A stretch of 64,000 nucleotides of DNA, taken from Cycas panzhihuaensis. Taxonomy: Eukaryota > Cycadophyta. The position numbers and the translations under genes were made by a program. This document shows positions 36,201 through 47,595 of this stretch, one piece after another; positions within the stretch are counted from its first letter, which is position 1; every line of letters starts with the position of its first letter. The stretch covers positions 13,206,001 through 13,270,000 of the forward strand of contig CM041465.1 in the NCBI GenBank assembly GCA_023213395.1, written 5' to 3'. The notes beneath the pieces were generated by a model. It was not told the origin of the DNA and did no database searches. It worked only from the letters and a program-made list of their open reading frames with translations.

Positions 36201-36688
36201 ATAGTACCATGAAGTACTTCATGGTACCATAAAATACTCCTTAGGATAAGTAATACTCAAAGTGGGATAGTAGTAGTATACCATAATTTGACCATAAAGC
36301 TAAAAACTCCTACTTTAGACTTTTGCAAACTAGTCTTAAGGTCTCTAAATGACTAATCACATGTAGTAGGGGTAAAAGAATGAAGTGGAATAAGTATTAA
36401 TAAGCTAAAACTTGATGAGGATAAAGTTGCAGGGAACATAGAAGGATCATCTTGCTATCTAGTAGACCACAACAGGGGGCTCTAAGGCCATTCAACTAGA
36501 GTCCCAATCATCATCCACATGGAAGCAAACAGAGTCAAGCCAAATAAACCAAGTAAGCACACACCTAACAATCACTCAAGCATTACAAAAAGTGAAAAAG
36601 AACAAGGAATGTTATAAGAGGTAAGATAGAAATGCATACATGTACTTGTGTTATGGTCTCTTGATCCATTCTTAGTAGCTAGGAAATG
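33274..36688 (-). repeat. LTR of copy E (3415 bp, longer than its relatives)
   Basis: The ends are placed by similarity to the other copies (AGGAAATG at 36681-36688 for AGGAAACA). It is about 700-850 bp longer than the LTRs of A, B and C, so it either holds an insertion or represents an older, longer LTR form. Short ORFs such as 33416-33760 and 35467-35757 match nothing recognisable. Confidence 0.6.
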
Positions 36689-38040
36689 GAGATATTAAAA
36701 CTACTACCAAAGATATAGGAAGGATATTAGGAGTAAGTTGCCATGGTCTAGAGGTGATGTTGAGTAGAATAACTTATGATGAGTCACAAGAGGTATGTAA
36801 CTAATATTTTATAGGATTTTCTAACTAACTTAGGGCTCACAAAGTTTCTATTAAGGTAATGAAGATGATAGAGGGGATTCTAATTATATAAAAAATGATC
36901 ACCTTGATTATTATATTTTAGATTGCAATGACCTAAATTTTTAATGGGGTCCAAGATTAATAGGTAGGAGTGATTAAAGCATGCGAGGAGGGGACGATGA
37001 TGAATTAGATAGCTTGAGTCTCCAATTATCTAGAATTAAGAGACAGGGACACAAAGACTTTTCTTATAGTTTAATCCTCATGTGTTGGTAAAATGATCAC
37101 ATTCCTCTAATGAGAATAGAATGGGTACTAGGTGAGCTAACCATTATGGATCCAAGAATAAATAGATATCATATGAGATCCTAGATTTATAATAAGGCAA
37201 TAATTATGGCCAAGACCTATAGCTAGTAGTGGACCTATATGAGGAGCTACCTATATGGAGTGATGATGAGATTGATGTAATAGATAAGGTAATAGGAGAG
37301 AGTCCTCTTATAATATCTAGAGAAAGAGGGAGAGGTATAAGATGAGGTAAGGGAAGAGGAGGAGAATGAACCTAGAACTACTTGAAAGAAAACCTAGAAC
37401 TACTTAAAAGAAAACAAGTAATAATAGGTTTCTATAAATAGAGGATGAGACTATATAAGCTTTCCTTAAAAGAAAGACCCATATAATTTACATCATACTT
37501 AAGATAGATTATACAAACATAAACCATTTTAAGAAAAACTCAAAAGATCTATACCCATATAATATATCTAGTAGGGAATAGATTGTTTATGAAATGGAGA
37601 AAGACCCTTACTTGATAAACAACTAACTTCTTAAGTATGTAGGATTCCTCATTGGATCCTTCTAGGGGTAAGAGGCTTTAAGGGGCTTACCCCCTGCTAA
37701 GATCCTTCTTGGCCCATGATTCCCACATGGGTCTATCTTTTGTAACACTATATCTTATATTAAGTATATTAGCTTGACCTTCACAAAACCCATACTTCTA
37801 TTTTCAAGACATGTAGTTTATACTCTTTACATAATGGTAGTTTATACTCATTCTAGAGTGAAATGCCCCCAAAATAAGTGAATCTATATAAGACAATTAT
37901 CTAAAATAAAGGAAACTAAGGAACTAGCTTCAACAATAAAAAAATATGGGATATGTTGGAGAGTAACAAAAGAAAATAAGGACATCAATAATGAAGCTTG
38001 ATGATGTAGAATAAGGAGGTGAGGAGATTAACATGAGTAG
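36689..38040. other. Unassigned AT-rich DNA between copy E and the LINE
   Basis: No ORF above 60 codons and no similarity by eye to the other elements. A 22-bp unit (CCTAGAACTACTT...) is repeated twice in tandem at 37371-37414. A TATATAA at 37452-37458 resembles the antisense-gene TATA box, but the flanks do not align. It could be target DNA of E or a remnant of another Tat-like copy. Confidence 0.4.
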
Positions 38041-38514
38041 ATAAACCTACGACCTGAGAGGCAACTGGTTAGGGTTTGGAGGCATGGCATCTCTAAGCTC
38101 CTAGCGAGTTCAGATAAGCTTTTCTCTGTGGCCTAGCATTGGGGGAGATGGACAGGTCCTAAGGCATAGAGCATAGAAGCGGATCCCTCACTTTAAGGAA
38201 GAAATCAGTCTTCTCAGGTAGCATGTGAAGCTGGGTGGCAACTATGTAGTTACCCCAAATTACATGGCTTCGGTAAGGAGGGAAAGATGCATCTAGAGCA
38301 TAATAGGGCCAAACATAGTTGTGGATGGATGTGGGCCTTATGATACTCCAAAAGTTACTCTAATGCCAGAAGGCTCTTAAAACAGAATGGAAGGTGTAGG
38401 GTGACAAGGTTTCGAAAGATTCAATGTTTCTAAGGCCAAGTTATCAGGATACGAATGGGTTCTAGGTCCAGTGAGAGCAAATGTTTTATTTATGTTTGTG
38501 TTTCTGTATGAGCT

Positions 38515-39629
38515 ATGGATACTAATATCAAACAACCTAAGCAAACAAACCTACAAATCTCTTTTAACCAGACCCACTCTCCTTTAGGGAAGAAATCATA
38601 TCTTGATGTTTTAAATAATGGGGAAGTAGAAACTTTTGATATAAATCCTATTTTAGAAGATGAGAAGATAAGGATCCCAGTTCTGAAATGATTATCTAAT
38701 AGGTTATAAAAATACCAGGGAAACAACTTAGTGGGTTGTTTCTCAAGCCCTAGGCTAGGTGTGGACCTAATCAAAAAATGGGTGAGCCAAAGGTAGAAAC
38801 TAAAGGGTTCTGTTAAGGTGATTGCACTCCCAGGGTGTGTTTTATTTAAGTTTTCCTGTCATGAGGACAAGGTTAGTACCCTATTAAAATTGCCTTGGAT
38901 GATGGGCAGAAAGGTGGTGCTAATGGGGAAGTGGCACCTAGAATTTGATCCATATGAAGGGTCGATTAAGTAAATCCCATTATGGGTTCAATTTCTTGGA
39001 TTTCTAATTATTGCATGGGATCCAAATGTAATTAAAGGAGTAGCAAAAATGATTATCCCTCTCTTGGCGGTGGATTCTACCATGAAGAATAAGAGTAGAT
39101 TGGTTAATGCTAGGTTCTATGCATTGGCCAGAACTGACAAGCTACTTCCTAATCAGGTGATTATAGAAGGCTCAGGGTGGATCAAAGAATAAAAATTGTT
39201 GTATGAACTTGATAATGCAAGATGTCAAAAATATAAAAGGCTTAGACATCTCTCTTTTAACTACTAGGTGAACCTAAACCAACTTCGTTGACTCCCCATG
39301 GTGAGGAAGAAATCTTAATTGAAGAGGATAATAAAGGGGATCACAGTGGAGATCCCATGGAGACAATTCAAAAGGAGTCCCCCTTGAAAGGGGAGGAGCC
39401 AAAGCACCAGGATGTCAAGGCCTACTCCCTGTCAAGGCAAGGCCTAAACTTGGATGAGGAAGATACCCTCTATGATGAAGGGGAGGTAGAGTTGAGGGCT
39501 ATACTAGTGGCTTCTCAACCTTAACTAGTTCATTCTCAAGAAGGCTTAGATAAGGAATTCCCTCAAGAGGATGAAGGAGTGGCCCTAGAAAGAGTTGAGA
39601 AGTATTCCCAAAGGGTTAGATCTTGGTAG
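38515..39629 (+). pseudogene. LINE ORF1, DUF4283-like, broken
   Basis: Reads from ATG 38515 (MDTNIKQPKQTN) to a stop at 39627-39629, with several stops and at least one frame change. The central part (GSVKVIALPGCVLFKF, WMMGRKVVLMGKWHLEFDP, IPLWVQFLGF) matches the DUF4283 pattern typical of plant LINE ORF1 and related zinc-knuckle proteins. The acidic C-terminal portion is at 39288-39524. The protein would bind element RNA. No zinc knuckle was located with confidence. Confidence 0.75.
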
Positions 39630-39793
39630 TGAGAAAAGATTAGGGAGGCCATCAGTAAAGGTGATGTGGTAGAGGGAGGTAGCGATCCATATTGACTAGG
39701 GGATGCAACAAACATTGAGAGATGGAGGTCTAGGGCAGGGGCCCAAAACTAGAAGTAAGAGGTGAGGAAAGGAGCCTCTAGGGGGTTGTCATC

Positions 39794-42700
39794 ATGATAC
39801 TTACCTCCTAGAATATCTGGGGTATAAATACCCCATCAAAATATAAGATGGTTAGAAAGATGCAGAATCAGTTAAAGTTAGACATTCTCTTGATCCAAGA
39901 GACTAACTGATTGTTAAGAATAAGGAAATTATCAAAAATAAAGTGTGGAAAGGATCTGAGTGGCTTACTTTTGATGGGAACAAGGGGTATGGAGGCTTAG
40001 CAACCCTTTGGGATCCCAGAGGTTGGGAGGGTGAAGCCTTCCTTATTGAGGAGCACTTAATCTCTTGTTGGTTAACAAGAAAGAAAACTAATAGCAAGTG
40101 GCTAGTCACTAATGTATATGCCCCTCTAACCCAGGAGGGGAGGAGGCAATTATGGGATAGGTTGCTGACGACCCATAAGAGGTGGTTAGGTCCTTGGATT
40201 TTTGATAGGGACTTTAACATGGCTCTCTCCCATGAGGAAAAGAAAGGGGGTCAGATAGAATGGACTAAAAGTATGGAGGATTTAGGAGCCTTCTTACAAA
40301 AGGGTGGATTGATCGATGTTCCCCTGAGAGGTCCAAAATTTACTTGGTTAAATAAAAGACTGGGTGTAGGTCACATCTAGGTAAGATTGGATAGATTGGT
40401 TACCAACTTTACTTGGTTTAGCCAACAGAGTAATATCAAATTAGAAGCTATGCGAAAGATAGTTTCAGACTACTCTATGTTGGCTATGGGTTGGGATGAG
40501 CCTAAGGGGTATAGAGGCTTGCCCTTCCGATTTGATCTTATATGGACTAAGGATCCTGGGCTGCAAAACCTATTGGTAGAATGGTGGGCAAAACCAACAT
40601 AGGGTTCTACTATTTAGAGATTTTTAGTTAAATTAAATAGGGTAAAGCAACAGTTAAAGGTCTAGAATAAGACCTCGCATGGGGATATCTTTATAATAAA
40701 AGAAAAGATTCTAGAAGAGCTAAAAATCCTTACAGAGCAAATCTAGGTCTAAGGCAGGACTATAATCCTTGACTAGAAAGAAAAAAGACTCCTTTCTAAC
40801 CTAGAAAGAGTCTTATCAAAGGAAGAAATATTTTGGAGGTAAAAGTCCAGGGAATTATGGTTGGCTGAGGGAGATAGGTGTATCAAATTCTTCCATATGA
40901 CTATAGTTAAACACAGAGTGAGCAACCATATTAAAAGTTTATTGAATAAGGATGGGATGGAGATTGGGTAGGATAAATTAAAAGAGGTGATAATGGAGTA
41001 TTTTAAAGATCTCTTCAATAAGCCTAGATGTGAGGATGAAGAGGAAAGAAAGGAGGCATTAGCCCTGATACCTAAGAAGGTGGGATGTGCCATGAATAGA
41101 GTACTTGAAGCCCCCTTCACACTGGTTGAGGTGGAGAAAGTAGTACATGGGATGAAGAAAGATAAAGCCCCAGGTCTAGATGGTTTCCCTTTGGGTTTTT
41201 ATCAAGAATATAAGGATATTATTAAAGAGGATTTTCTTGAGGCTCTGAAGGAATCTTTTAAAAATGGTAGGATTCACAAAGAATGGTAAGCAACATTCTT
41301 GGTGTTAATACCCAAGAAAGAGGATGTAAAGAGAATGGAAGACTTCAAGCCTATCAGTCTCTATAATGTGAAGTATAAAATTTTGGTTAAGCTTTTGGCC
41401 AATAGGTTAAAAGAGTTCCTCCCAATAATCATAGGACCTAACCAAGATGGTTTTGTGAAGGGGAGATAGATTCTGGATGGTATTATAGTAGTCCATAAAA
41501 TAGTCCATTCGAGTCTTTAGAGGAAAGACCCTAGAATGATTATAAAGATTAACTTATCCAAGGCATATGATAGGGTTTCGTGGGAATGTCTCCTTTAGTG
41601 TATTAGGGCTTTTGGTTTTAGGGAGCACCTAAGGAAATGGATGGTGAGCTACATATCTAAGCATAGCTTTTCAGTTATTATAAATGACTCTTCTATAGCT
41701 TTTTTCCCAAGATATAGAGGGCTTCGATAAGGGGATACCATAGCACCTTATTTGTATATAATTATGGTTGAATTAATTGGCAGGTCCATGGAGGAAGTAA
41801 GGATTTCTAGGAAGATATCGGGGCTCATCCTTACTTTGGGGGTTGATAATGTTATTCATAGATAGTTTGTGGATGATAACATCCTTTTTAAGCAAGGCGT
41901 CCATAATGGATACTAAAGCTATCAAAGCTCAATTGGAGAGAGCCACGAACCATAAGGTAAACTTAGAAAAGAGTAGCATTTTTTTCATGAATACTTTAGA
42001 TAGGATGCAAAGGGATATAAGTAGAATTTTGGAGATGCCCATTAGGACCCTCCCTACTTGGTATTTGGGGATGCCCCTTTTTGTGGGTAGAATATAGAAG
42101 GACCTGTGGAACCTAATTATTAGTTGGATGCAAAGGAAGTTAGCCAGATGGAAAGGAGCCCTTCCAAGTTAGGCTGGTAAACTCCAACTATTGGTGGCTT
42201 CTCTTCAGAGTATCCCAACATATATGATGTCTCTATTTAGATTCCCTATGAAGGTCATCAGGGCCTTAGAGTCGATTCAGAAAAGGTTTTTATGGTTCAG
42301 ATCTAAGGACAGGCAAAGAGTCCATTCGGTCTCTTGGGAAAAAGTCTATGGTCCTAAATGGGCAGGTGGCTTAAATATAAAGGACATAACTTATTTTAAT
42401 AAGGCTTTAATCACCAAATTAGTTTAGAGAATGGCTATTAAAGAGGAGAGATTCTTGTGCAAGTTAATAGCCAGGAAATACCTTAAGGGTAACCAATTTA
42501 TAAATTTTATTCCTTCCAGAATAGGTTCTACTATTTGGAGGAGTCTTTTGTCTGTTAGGGAGATGTTGGTCTTGAGATCCCAATGGAGGCTGAGGAATGG
42601 AAAATCTATTGAGTTATGGGAGTACATTTCGTGTGGGAGAGCCCAATTATCCTCAAATCTAATTTATTCCCCCTTGCAGGCTGACTGTATGAGCATCTAT

Positions 42701-43424
42701 GGGAACAAAGTTGCTAACTATTTGGTTGCTTAAGAAGATGGGAAAGAATGGATAAATTTTAAGGAAATTCCTCTTGGCTAGGACTATGAGCAATAGATTT
42801 TAGATCTTAGGATTGATCTTAACAAAATATATATTCCCAAATTTCCTAAGTAAGATGTATTAGTTTGGGTGGGCTTCAAGTCTGGGACTTACATGGTCAA
42901 GTCTAGACATATGTCCTTGATAGCTGAGAGGGCTTACTAAGAATATCCTTCTTAGTAGAGTTTGGAATATGGGGTTGATCCCTAAGATAGTTATTTTCTG
43001 ATGGTTGACTTTGAAAAATAATATTCTCACCATGGACAACTTAAGGAAAAGAGGTTACTCTATGGTGAACAGATGTATCCTCTGTCTCTAGGTAGAGGAA
43101 TCCTTAGGTCATCTCATTTTGCATTGTCCCTATATTAGGGAAGTGTGGGCAAAGTTATGGAATACCTTTGGGGTTTACTAGATCATCTATAATTTGGTAA
43201 AGAATCTAGCTAAGGCTTGGGTGTGCCCCTTTATAAGCAAGACTCTTAACTCCTTATGGACCTCCTCATTACCCACACTAGCATGGAATATAGGGAAAGA
43301 GAGGAACAGATGTATATTTAAAGAGAAGAAAACAAATGAACAGAGCTTATTTTGGATTATCTTGGCAGCCTTAAATGAGAACCTCAAGGCAGAGGAGAAT
43401 GATTATATTCCTCCTAATGAATAG
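39794..43424 (+). pseudogene. LINE ORF2: endonuclease-reverse transcriptase, broken
   Basis: ATG 39794. Endonuclease: NIWGINTPSK, LLIQET (catalytic Glu), GGLATLWD, TNVYAP, DFNMALS, FTWLNKR, RLDRLVTN and SDYSML (usually SDH). RT (about 40990-42420): KDKAPGLDGFPLGFYQ, LIPKKEDVKRMEDFKPISL, KINLSKAYDRVSWE, and catalytic F-V-D-D at 41866-41877. The C-terminal zf-RVT region (about 42940-43150) has a WNMGLIPK segment, CILCL and a C-P after H-L-I-L-H. A TAG replaces the Trp before NIWG and another the Gln before FVDD, and frames shift around 39905 and 41845. Not functional. Confidence 0.85.
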
Positions 43425-43499
43425 AAGATCCTTACAAATTAGAGAGTGGAGAATTTTATTATAAAACCCAGGTAGGTGAGGCAAGGGTTATGGAGACTG

Positions 43500-44632
43500 A
43501 TTCAAATTTGAATGGAAAAGTGAAGATTTAATCTAATTGAAACAAATCTAGAACAAATTTATAATAATATTACATTGATTTGAAGATATTTAAAAATTTT
43601 CTTATAAAATTCCTTATGTTGGTGCTCTTTTGAGTATGCAAAGGACTACTACAGCAAGTTGGGAGAGGAGAAATGAGTGTTGGGTGCTTTGCTGCATATT
43701 CTTTAGAACCATTGCCAATGAAGTATGTATGGAGATTTTGTTGCCAAAAACCAAAAAAATCCCTTTTCTTGGTGAAGAATTCCGTCGACATCTCTTTCTT
43801 GGACTACTACGGCTAATTCTTTTCTTCCCTCAATTGAAATTACGTCTTCTTAGGCTCCTTCACTACCCCCATGATTGGATTTGGGTGTTGTACCATTGCT
43901 CCTTTTTGCACTTTTCATTTCTTTTTCCTCTCCTACATAGAAATTTTATTTTTTGAGTCATTCTTTCTTTTTAGAAAGTAATTTATATAAACTTTCCTCG
44001 AATCTCGCTCCTCTTACTGCATCTATGGCTATTGGGCAACCTCCCATCTCCTTTATGAAGAAATCTCGCTACTTTAAAACCCTACAATACGTAGTTTCTT
44101 CTGCAATGATTTTCTGTTTATTTAGTTCTTCAACAGATTCGCAATGATTAAAGAAAAACCTAATTAAATCCATTTAATTAATGGGTTTCTCTCTTTTAAC
44201 ACATAGAGGACATGTGCTAAAATATCCTCCTAACATTTCATATGAAATGGACTTTGTTTTCTCCATAAAAAAAGCTGTCATTTTCCATTTTTTCTGTTTT
44301 TCATTTTTTGCAGTCCGCAGGGTTACACCTACAGTCAACAGGGTTGCACCTGCAATTGCACTTGATTGCACTTGCAAACTATGTGGTTGTACTTTGTTGC
44401 ACTTGGAGACCAGTCGATTGCACTTAGTTGCACTTGTAGACCACTGGGTTGTAATTAGTTGCACTTGTAGGCCACCTGATTGCACTTAGTTGCGGTTGGT
44501 TGCAGTTGCGGTTGCACCTTTTTTTATATTTTTCAAACCTCTTAACGCACTTTTCTACTAAATGAAGATTATAAACATGAAAAACAAGAAATTTTAAGAG
44601 TATTATGATATTAAAGATCTGAAAATGGATCA
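43500..44632 (-). repeat. 3' LTR of element G (left limit uncertain)
   Basis: The minus-strand start TGATCC (44632) follows a polypurine tract, so this end is secure. The other end is a guess: TGATTC at about 43499 or TGTTGG at about 43619 are possible. Only chance ORFs are present (43570-43791, 43630-43956, 44174-44485). Confidence 0.55.
44320..44516. repeat. Degenerate TTGCACTT-type short repeats in the G LTR
   Basis: At least six copies of a TTGCACTTG/A-like motif occur in about 200 bp, several inside a larger unit of the form TTGCACTTGNAGRCCA. They appear as irregular tandem repeats in U3, upstream of the presumed start site. Confidence 0.6.
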
Positions 44633-44655
44633 GAACTCCCCTTTTTTAGGAGTTC
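44633..44655 (-). other. Polypurine tract of element G
   Basis: Minus strand CTAAAAAAGGGGAGTTC directly precedes the TGATCC LTR start. Confidence 0.75.
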
Positions 44656-44699
44656 ATAGCCTCATAAACTTTATAGTTGTAGATGAGGGAATTTGATTT

Positions 44700-47595
44700 T
44701 CCCTATCTCCCTATTGTACCATTTTTCCTTACTGGGTTTTGTCCTTTTTCTGCAATTCTGAACGACTCGATTATGCCTCTTTGAGTCTTGGTCTACTTTC
44801 TTTGAAGAATGCAATCATTTTGCATTGGTTCCTCTTTCTCTATTCATAACTCCTTTGGATTTGGTAAGAGTGGAACTTCATCTTCATCTTCATCCAACAT
44901 GGATGGCTCGAACATCTTCAAATTTTTAATATTTACTATGAAATACATCTTCATGAATTCTGGAAGTTCAAGCTGGAAATCATTTTTCCCAGTCTTCTTC
45001 AAGATTGTAAAAGGACCATAACATATAGGCTTTAGCTTTTTGCCTTCACCTTGTAATCATTTCTTACTAAGGTGCAACCAAACTCTATCTCCTTCCTTAA
45101 AGGAATGGCTGCTTCTATGTGCATCATGCTATTGTTTATACCTCTGTTGAGATTTTTGAAGCTTCTCTTCAACCTATTAATGGATTTTTCTGTTTCTTTC
45201 CAAGAATCTTTATGCCTTTTCATCTCCTTCTTCCTCCTTTCCATTTCCTGTAGAAAGTTGAGTGAAAATTTCTAGATCAAAAGGACTTACAGGTAGAAAT
45301 CCCAAACATACCTCAAATGGTGATTTTTGGGTTGAGCTATGGATAACTCTATTGAATACAAATTGCAAGTATGGGAGACTTTCATCCCAAGTCTTAGGAT
45401 GCTTAGTATTGTATCCTCATAATAGTTGTACCAATGTCCTATTGACAACTTCAGTCTGGCTGTCTGTTTGAGGATGAAAAGCCGTGCTCATATTTAGCTT
45501 CGTATCAATCATTCCCTAAAGTATTTACCAAAAATGACTCACAAATCTGTTGTCTCAATCAGAAATGATTGAGTTAGGAAGTCCAAAATACTTCCAAACA
45601 TGCTAGAAAAATAATCTAGCTATGTCTTCTCTTGTATATGTCTTTCTACAGGGAATCAACATCACCATTTTACTGAAACGATCAACAACTATAAATAAAT
45701 AATCCATACCATTTTTGGTTTGTGGTAGTCCTCCGAGGAAATCCATGGAGATACTCTCCCATGATTGTGATGGAACAGGAAGTGGAATGTACAATCCAAA
45801 CTTCCTATTGGCTAACTTTGATGTGCTACATAATCTACACCCTCGTACTATTGTAGTCACATCTTACTACATGTTTAGCCAATACATATATCATTACAAG
45901 TTCAACAATATCTTTCCCACTCCAAAGTAACCTTCAACTCGAGAGGTGTAAGCTTCTCTTACCCACTTCATTTGGTCTGCATGCTTTAGAATGTAAAGCT
46001 TATCTTGCTTGAAGAAAAGGCCATCTTTCAGGTGGAAATCAATAACTACTTTTTGTTGTTGTAGCTGCTTAAAGATATTCTTGAATGCCTCATCTTTCAA
46101 GTAAAAATCAACATATTGATCATGGCAGAAAGGTTGAAATTATATAGCTACCAACGAACTAGAAATACCTTATTGTTGAGGAGGTCTAGACAGCAAGTCT
46201 ATAATTTTATTTATTGTTCCTTTCCTGTACTTAACCATGATGTGAAACTATTGTAAATAGGAAATCCACTTCATGTGGCTAGCCTGCTGTAATTTGGACT
46301 GAGTCTGCAAGAATTGTAAAGGCTTGTGGTCGGTGTGGATGACCACTTCTTTTCCCAATAAATATGGTCTCCAATGCTTCACTGCTTGGTGCAATGCATA
46401 GAGCTCCTTATCATAAGTTGGGTAGTTTATGACAGCTCTATTAAATGTCTCTGAATGGTATGCTATTAGTCTTCCTTCTTGCTTCAACACTTCTCCCATG
46501 GCATAGCCTGAAGCATTAGTCTCTAATTCAAATGGTTTCTACAATGAGGGTAAAGCTAACACTGGCACCTCACAATTTATTTGCTTCAAAATCTTGAAAG
46601 CTTTTTCTTATTCATTCTCCCAATGAAACTTTGCATGTCCTCCCGTCAATGCATGAAGAGGTACTGCAATTTAAGAGAATCTAAAAATAATTTTTCTTAA
46701 ATATTGACATACACTAATGAAACTTCTTACCTCTATGGTTGTCTTTGGTGTGGGCCAATTGAGAATGACTTTAATCTTTGCTAGGTCGATCTTCAATTTT
46801 CCTCCTCTAACCACAAAACTTAAGAAGATGAGATATTGCTTTCCAAACTCGCACTTCTTTAGATTTAGTTTCAACTACTACTCTTGGAGAACTTTGAGTA
46901 CTTACTCGACATGTTAGAGGTGCTCCTCCCAAGTATGACTAAAAATTAGAATATCATCGAAATAAACAATTACAAAGTCATCAATGAAGGGTCTTAATAC
47001 CTCATTCATCAACCTCATGAAGGTGGCAGGTGCATTGCACAGACCAAATGACATCACCAACCATTCAAACAACCCTTGCTTTGATTTGAAGGTTATCTTC
47101 CAAGTATCCTCCTCTCAGATTTGAACCTGATGGTAGCCTGATTTCTGGTCCAATTTGCTAAAATATATTGCTAACTGTAGCTGGTCCAACAAGTCATCTA
47201 TCTACGGTAAGGGATGTTGATTCTTTATGGTGATCTTGTTCAAAGCCTGGTAGTCAATACACATTATCCATCCTCCATCTTTCTTTGGCACCAAAATAAT
47301 AGATGAACCACATGGGGAACAACTCAGTTTGATCACTTCTTATTCTAAGAGTTCTTGAATCTGCCTCTTAATCTCTTCATTTTCCAAAACTGAGTTTCGA
47401 TAGAGATTAAGATTTGGCAAAGGTGAATTATCAACCAACTAGATTTCATGTTCAATTTCCCTTTTAGGGGATAGCCCTTTTGGCTCTTAGAATACGTCAT
47501 CGTACCTATTCCTTAGGCCTTCAATCTGCTGCACTTGTTTCCTATCCAGTGCCTGTATTGAGGACTATGCTTGCTCTTTTTCTTCCACATTTTAT
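44700..47595 (-). pseudogene. Element G pol: RT, RNase H, integrase, decayed
   Basis: RT (47440-46700): [30 protein letters not shown], catalytic Y-F-D-D near 46950 (usual YLDD), [16 protein letters not shown]. RNase H (46499-46248): RLIAYHSETFN, NYPTYDKELYALHQA, TDHKPLQFLQTQ. Integrase (about 46000-45300): CRLCSTSK, first Asp in SMDFLGG, second in an SD-stop-DNRF motif (Arg replaced by TGA), Glu in DSQTEVVNRT. The tail at 45244-44750 has EPSMLDEDEDE. Numerous stops and frameshifts. Protease and gag are not in this piece. Confidence 0.85.

Larger units (their letters stand above)
27339..36688 (-). mobile_element. Tat-like Ty3/gypsy copy E, truncated in pol, old and AT-rich
   Basis: Minus-strand order: LTR (36688-33274), primer-binding site, gag, protease, RT, RNase H, ending abruptly at 27339 where the LTR of B begins. 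Sequence from 27339 aligns with B from about 18980 upward. E has many more stops and a lower G+C content than A and C, as expected for the oldest member. Its missing 3' half may lie left of the window if the A-B unit inserted as a whole. Confidence 0.8.
38041..43499 (+). mobile_element. L1-type LINE (non-LTR retrotransposon), decayed but complete in layout
   Basis: Plus-strand order: GC-richer 5' leader (about 38041-38514), ORF1 with a DUF4283-like domain, ORF2 with apurinic endonuclease, reverse transcriptase and a zf-RVT-type C-terminal region. This is the standard layout of plant L1 elements. Both ORFs are broken by TAG/TGA stops and frameshifts. Exact ends, poly(A) tail and target duplications could not be fixed. 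The right limit (about 43499) is where G LTR sequence may begin. Confidence 0.85.
43500..47595 (-). mobile_element. Ty3/gypsy element G, 5' part missing here
   Basis: Minus-strand order from 47595: RT, RNase H, integrase, GPY/F and tail, polypurine tract, 3' LTR. Same family group as D (shared EPSML and DCILQRK tail motifs) but distinct in sequence. It is cut at 47595/47596 where the 3' LTR of copy C begins. The gag fragment at 61648-61951, same strand, on the other side of C, may belong to G, in which case C inserted into G. Confidence 0.78.

Noticed and set aside
43630-43956. 108-codon hydrophobic ORF in the G LTR
   Set aside because: Composition of T-rich LTR sequence; no start context, domain or second copy.
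44320-44516. Short repeat cluster considered as a CRISPR-like array
   Set aside because: Units are irregular, with no constant-length spacers, and the DNA is plant retrotransposon LTR.
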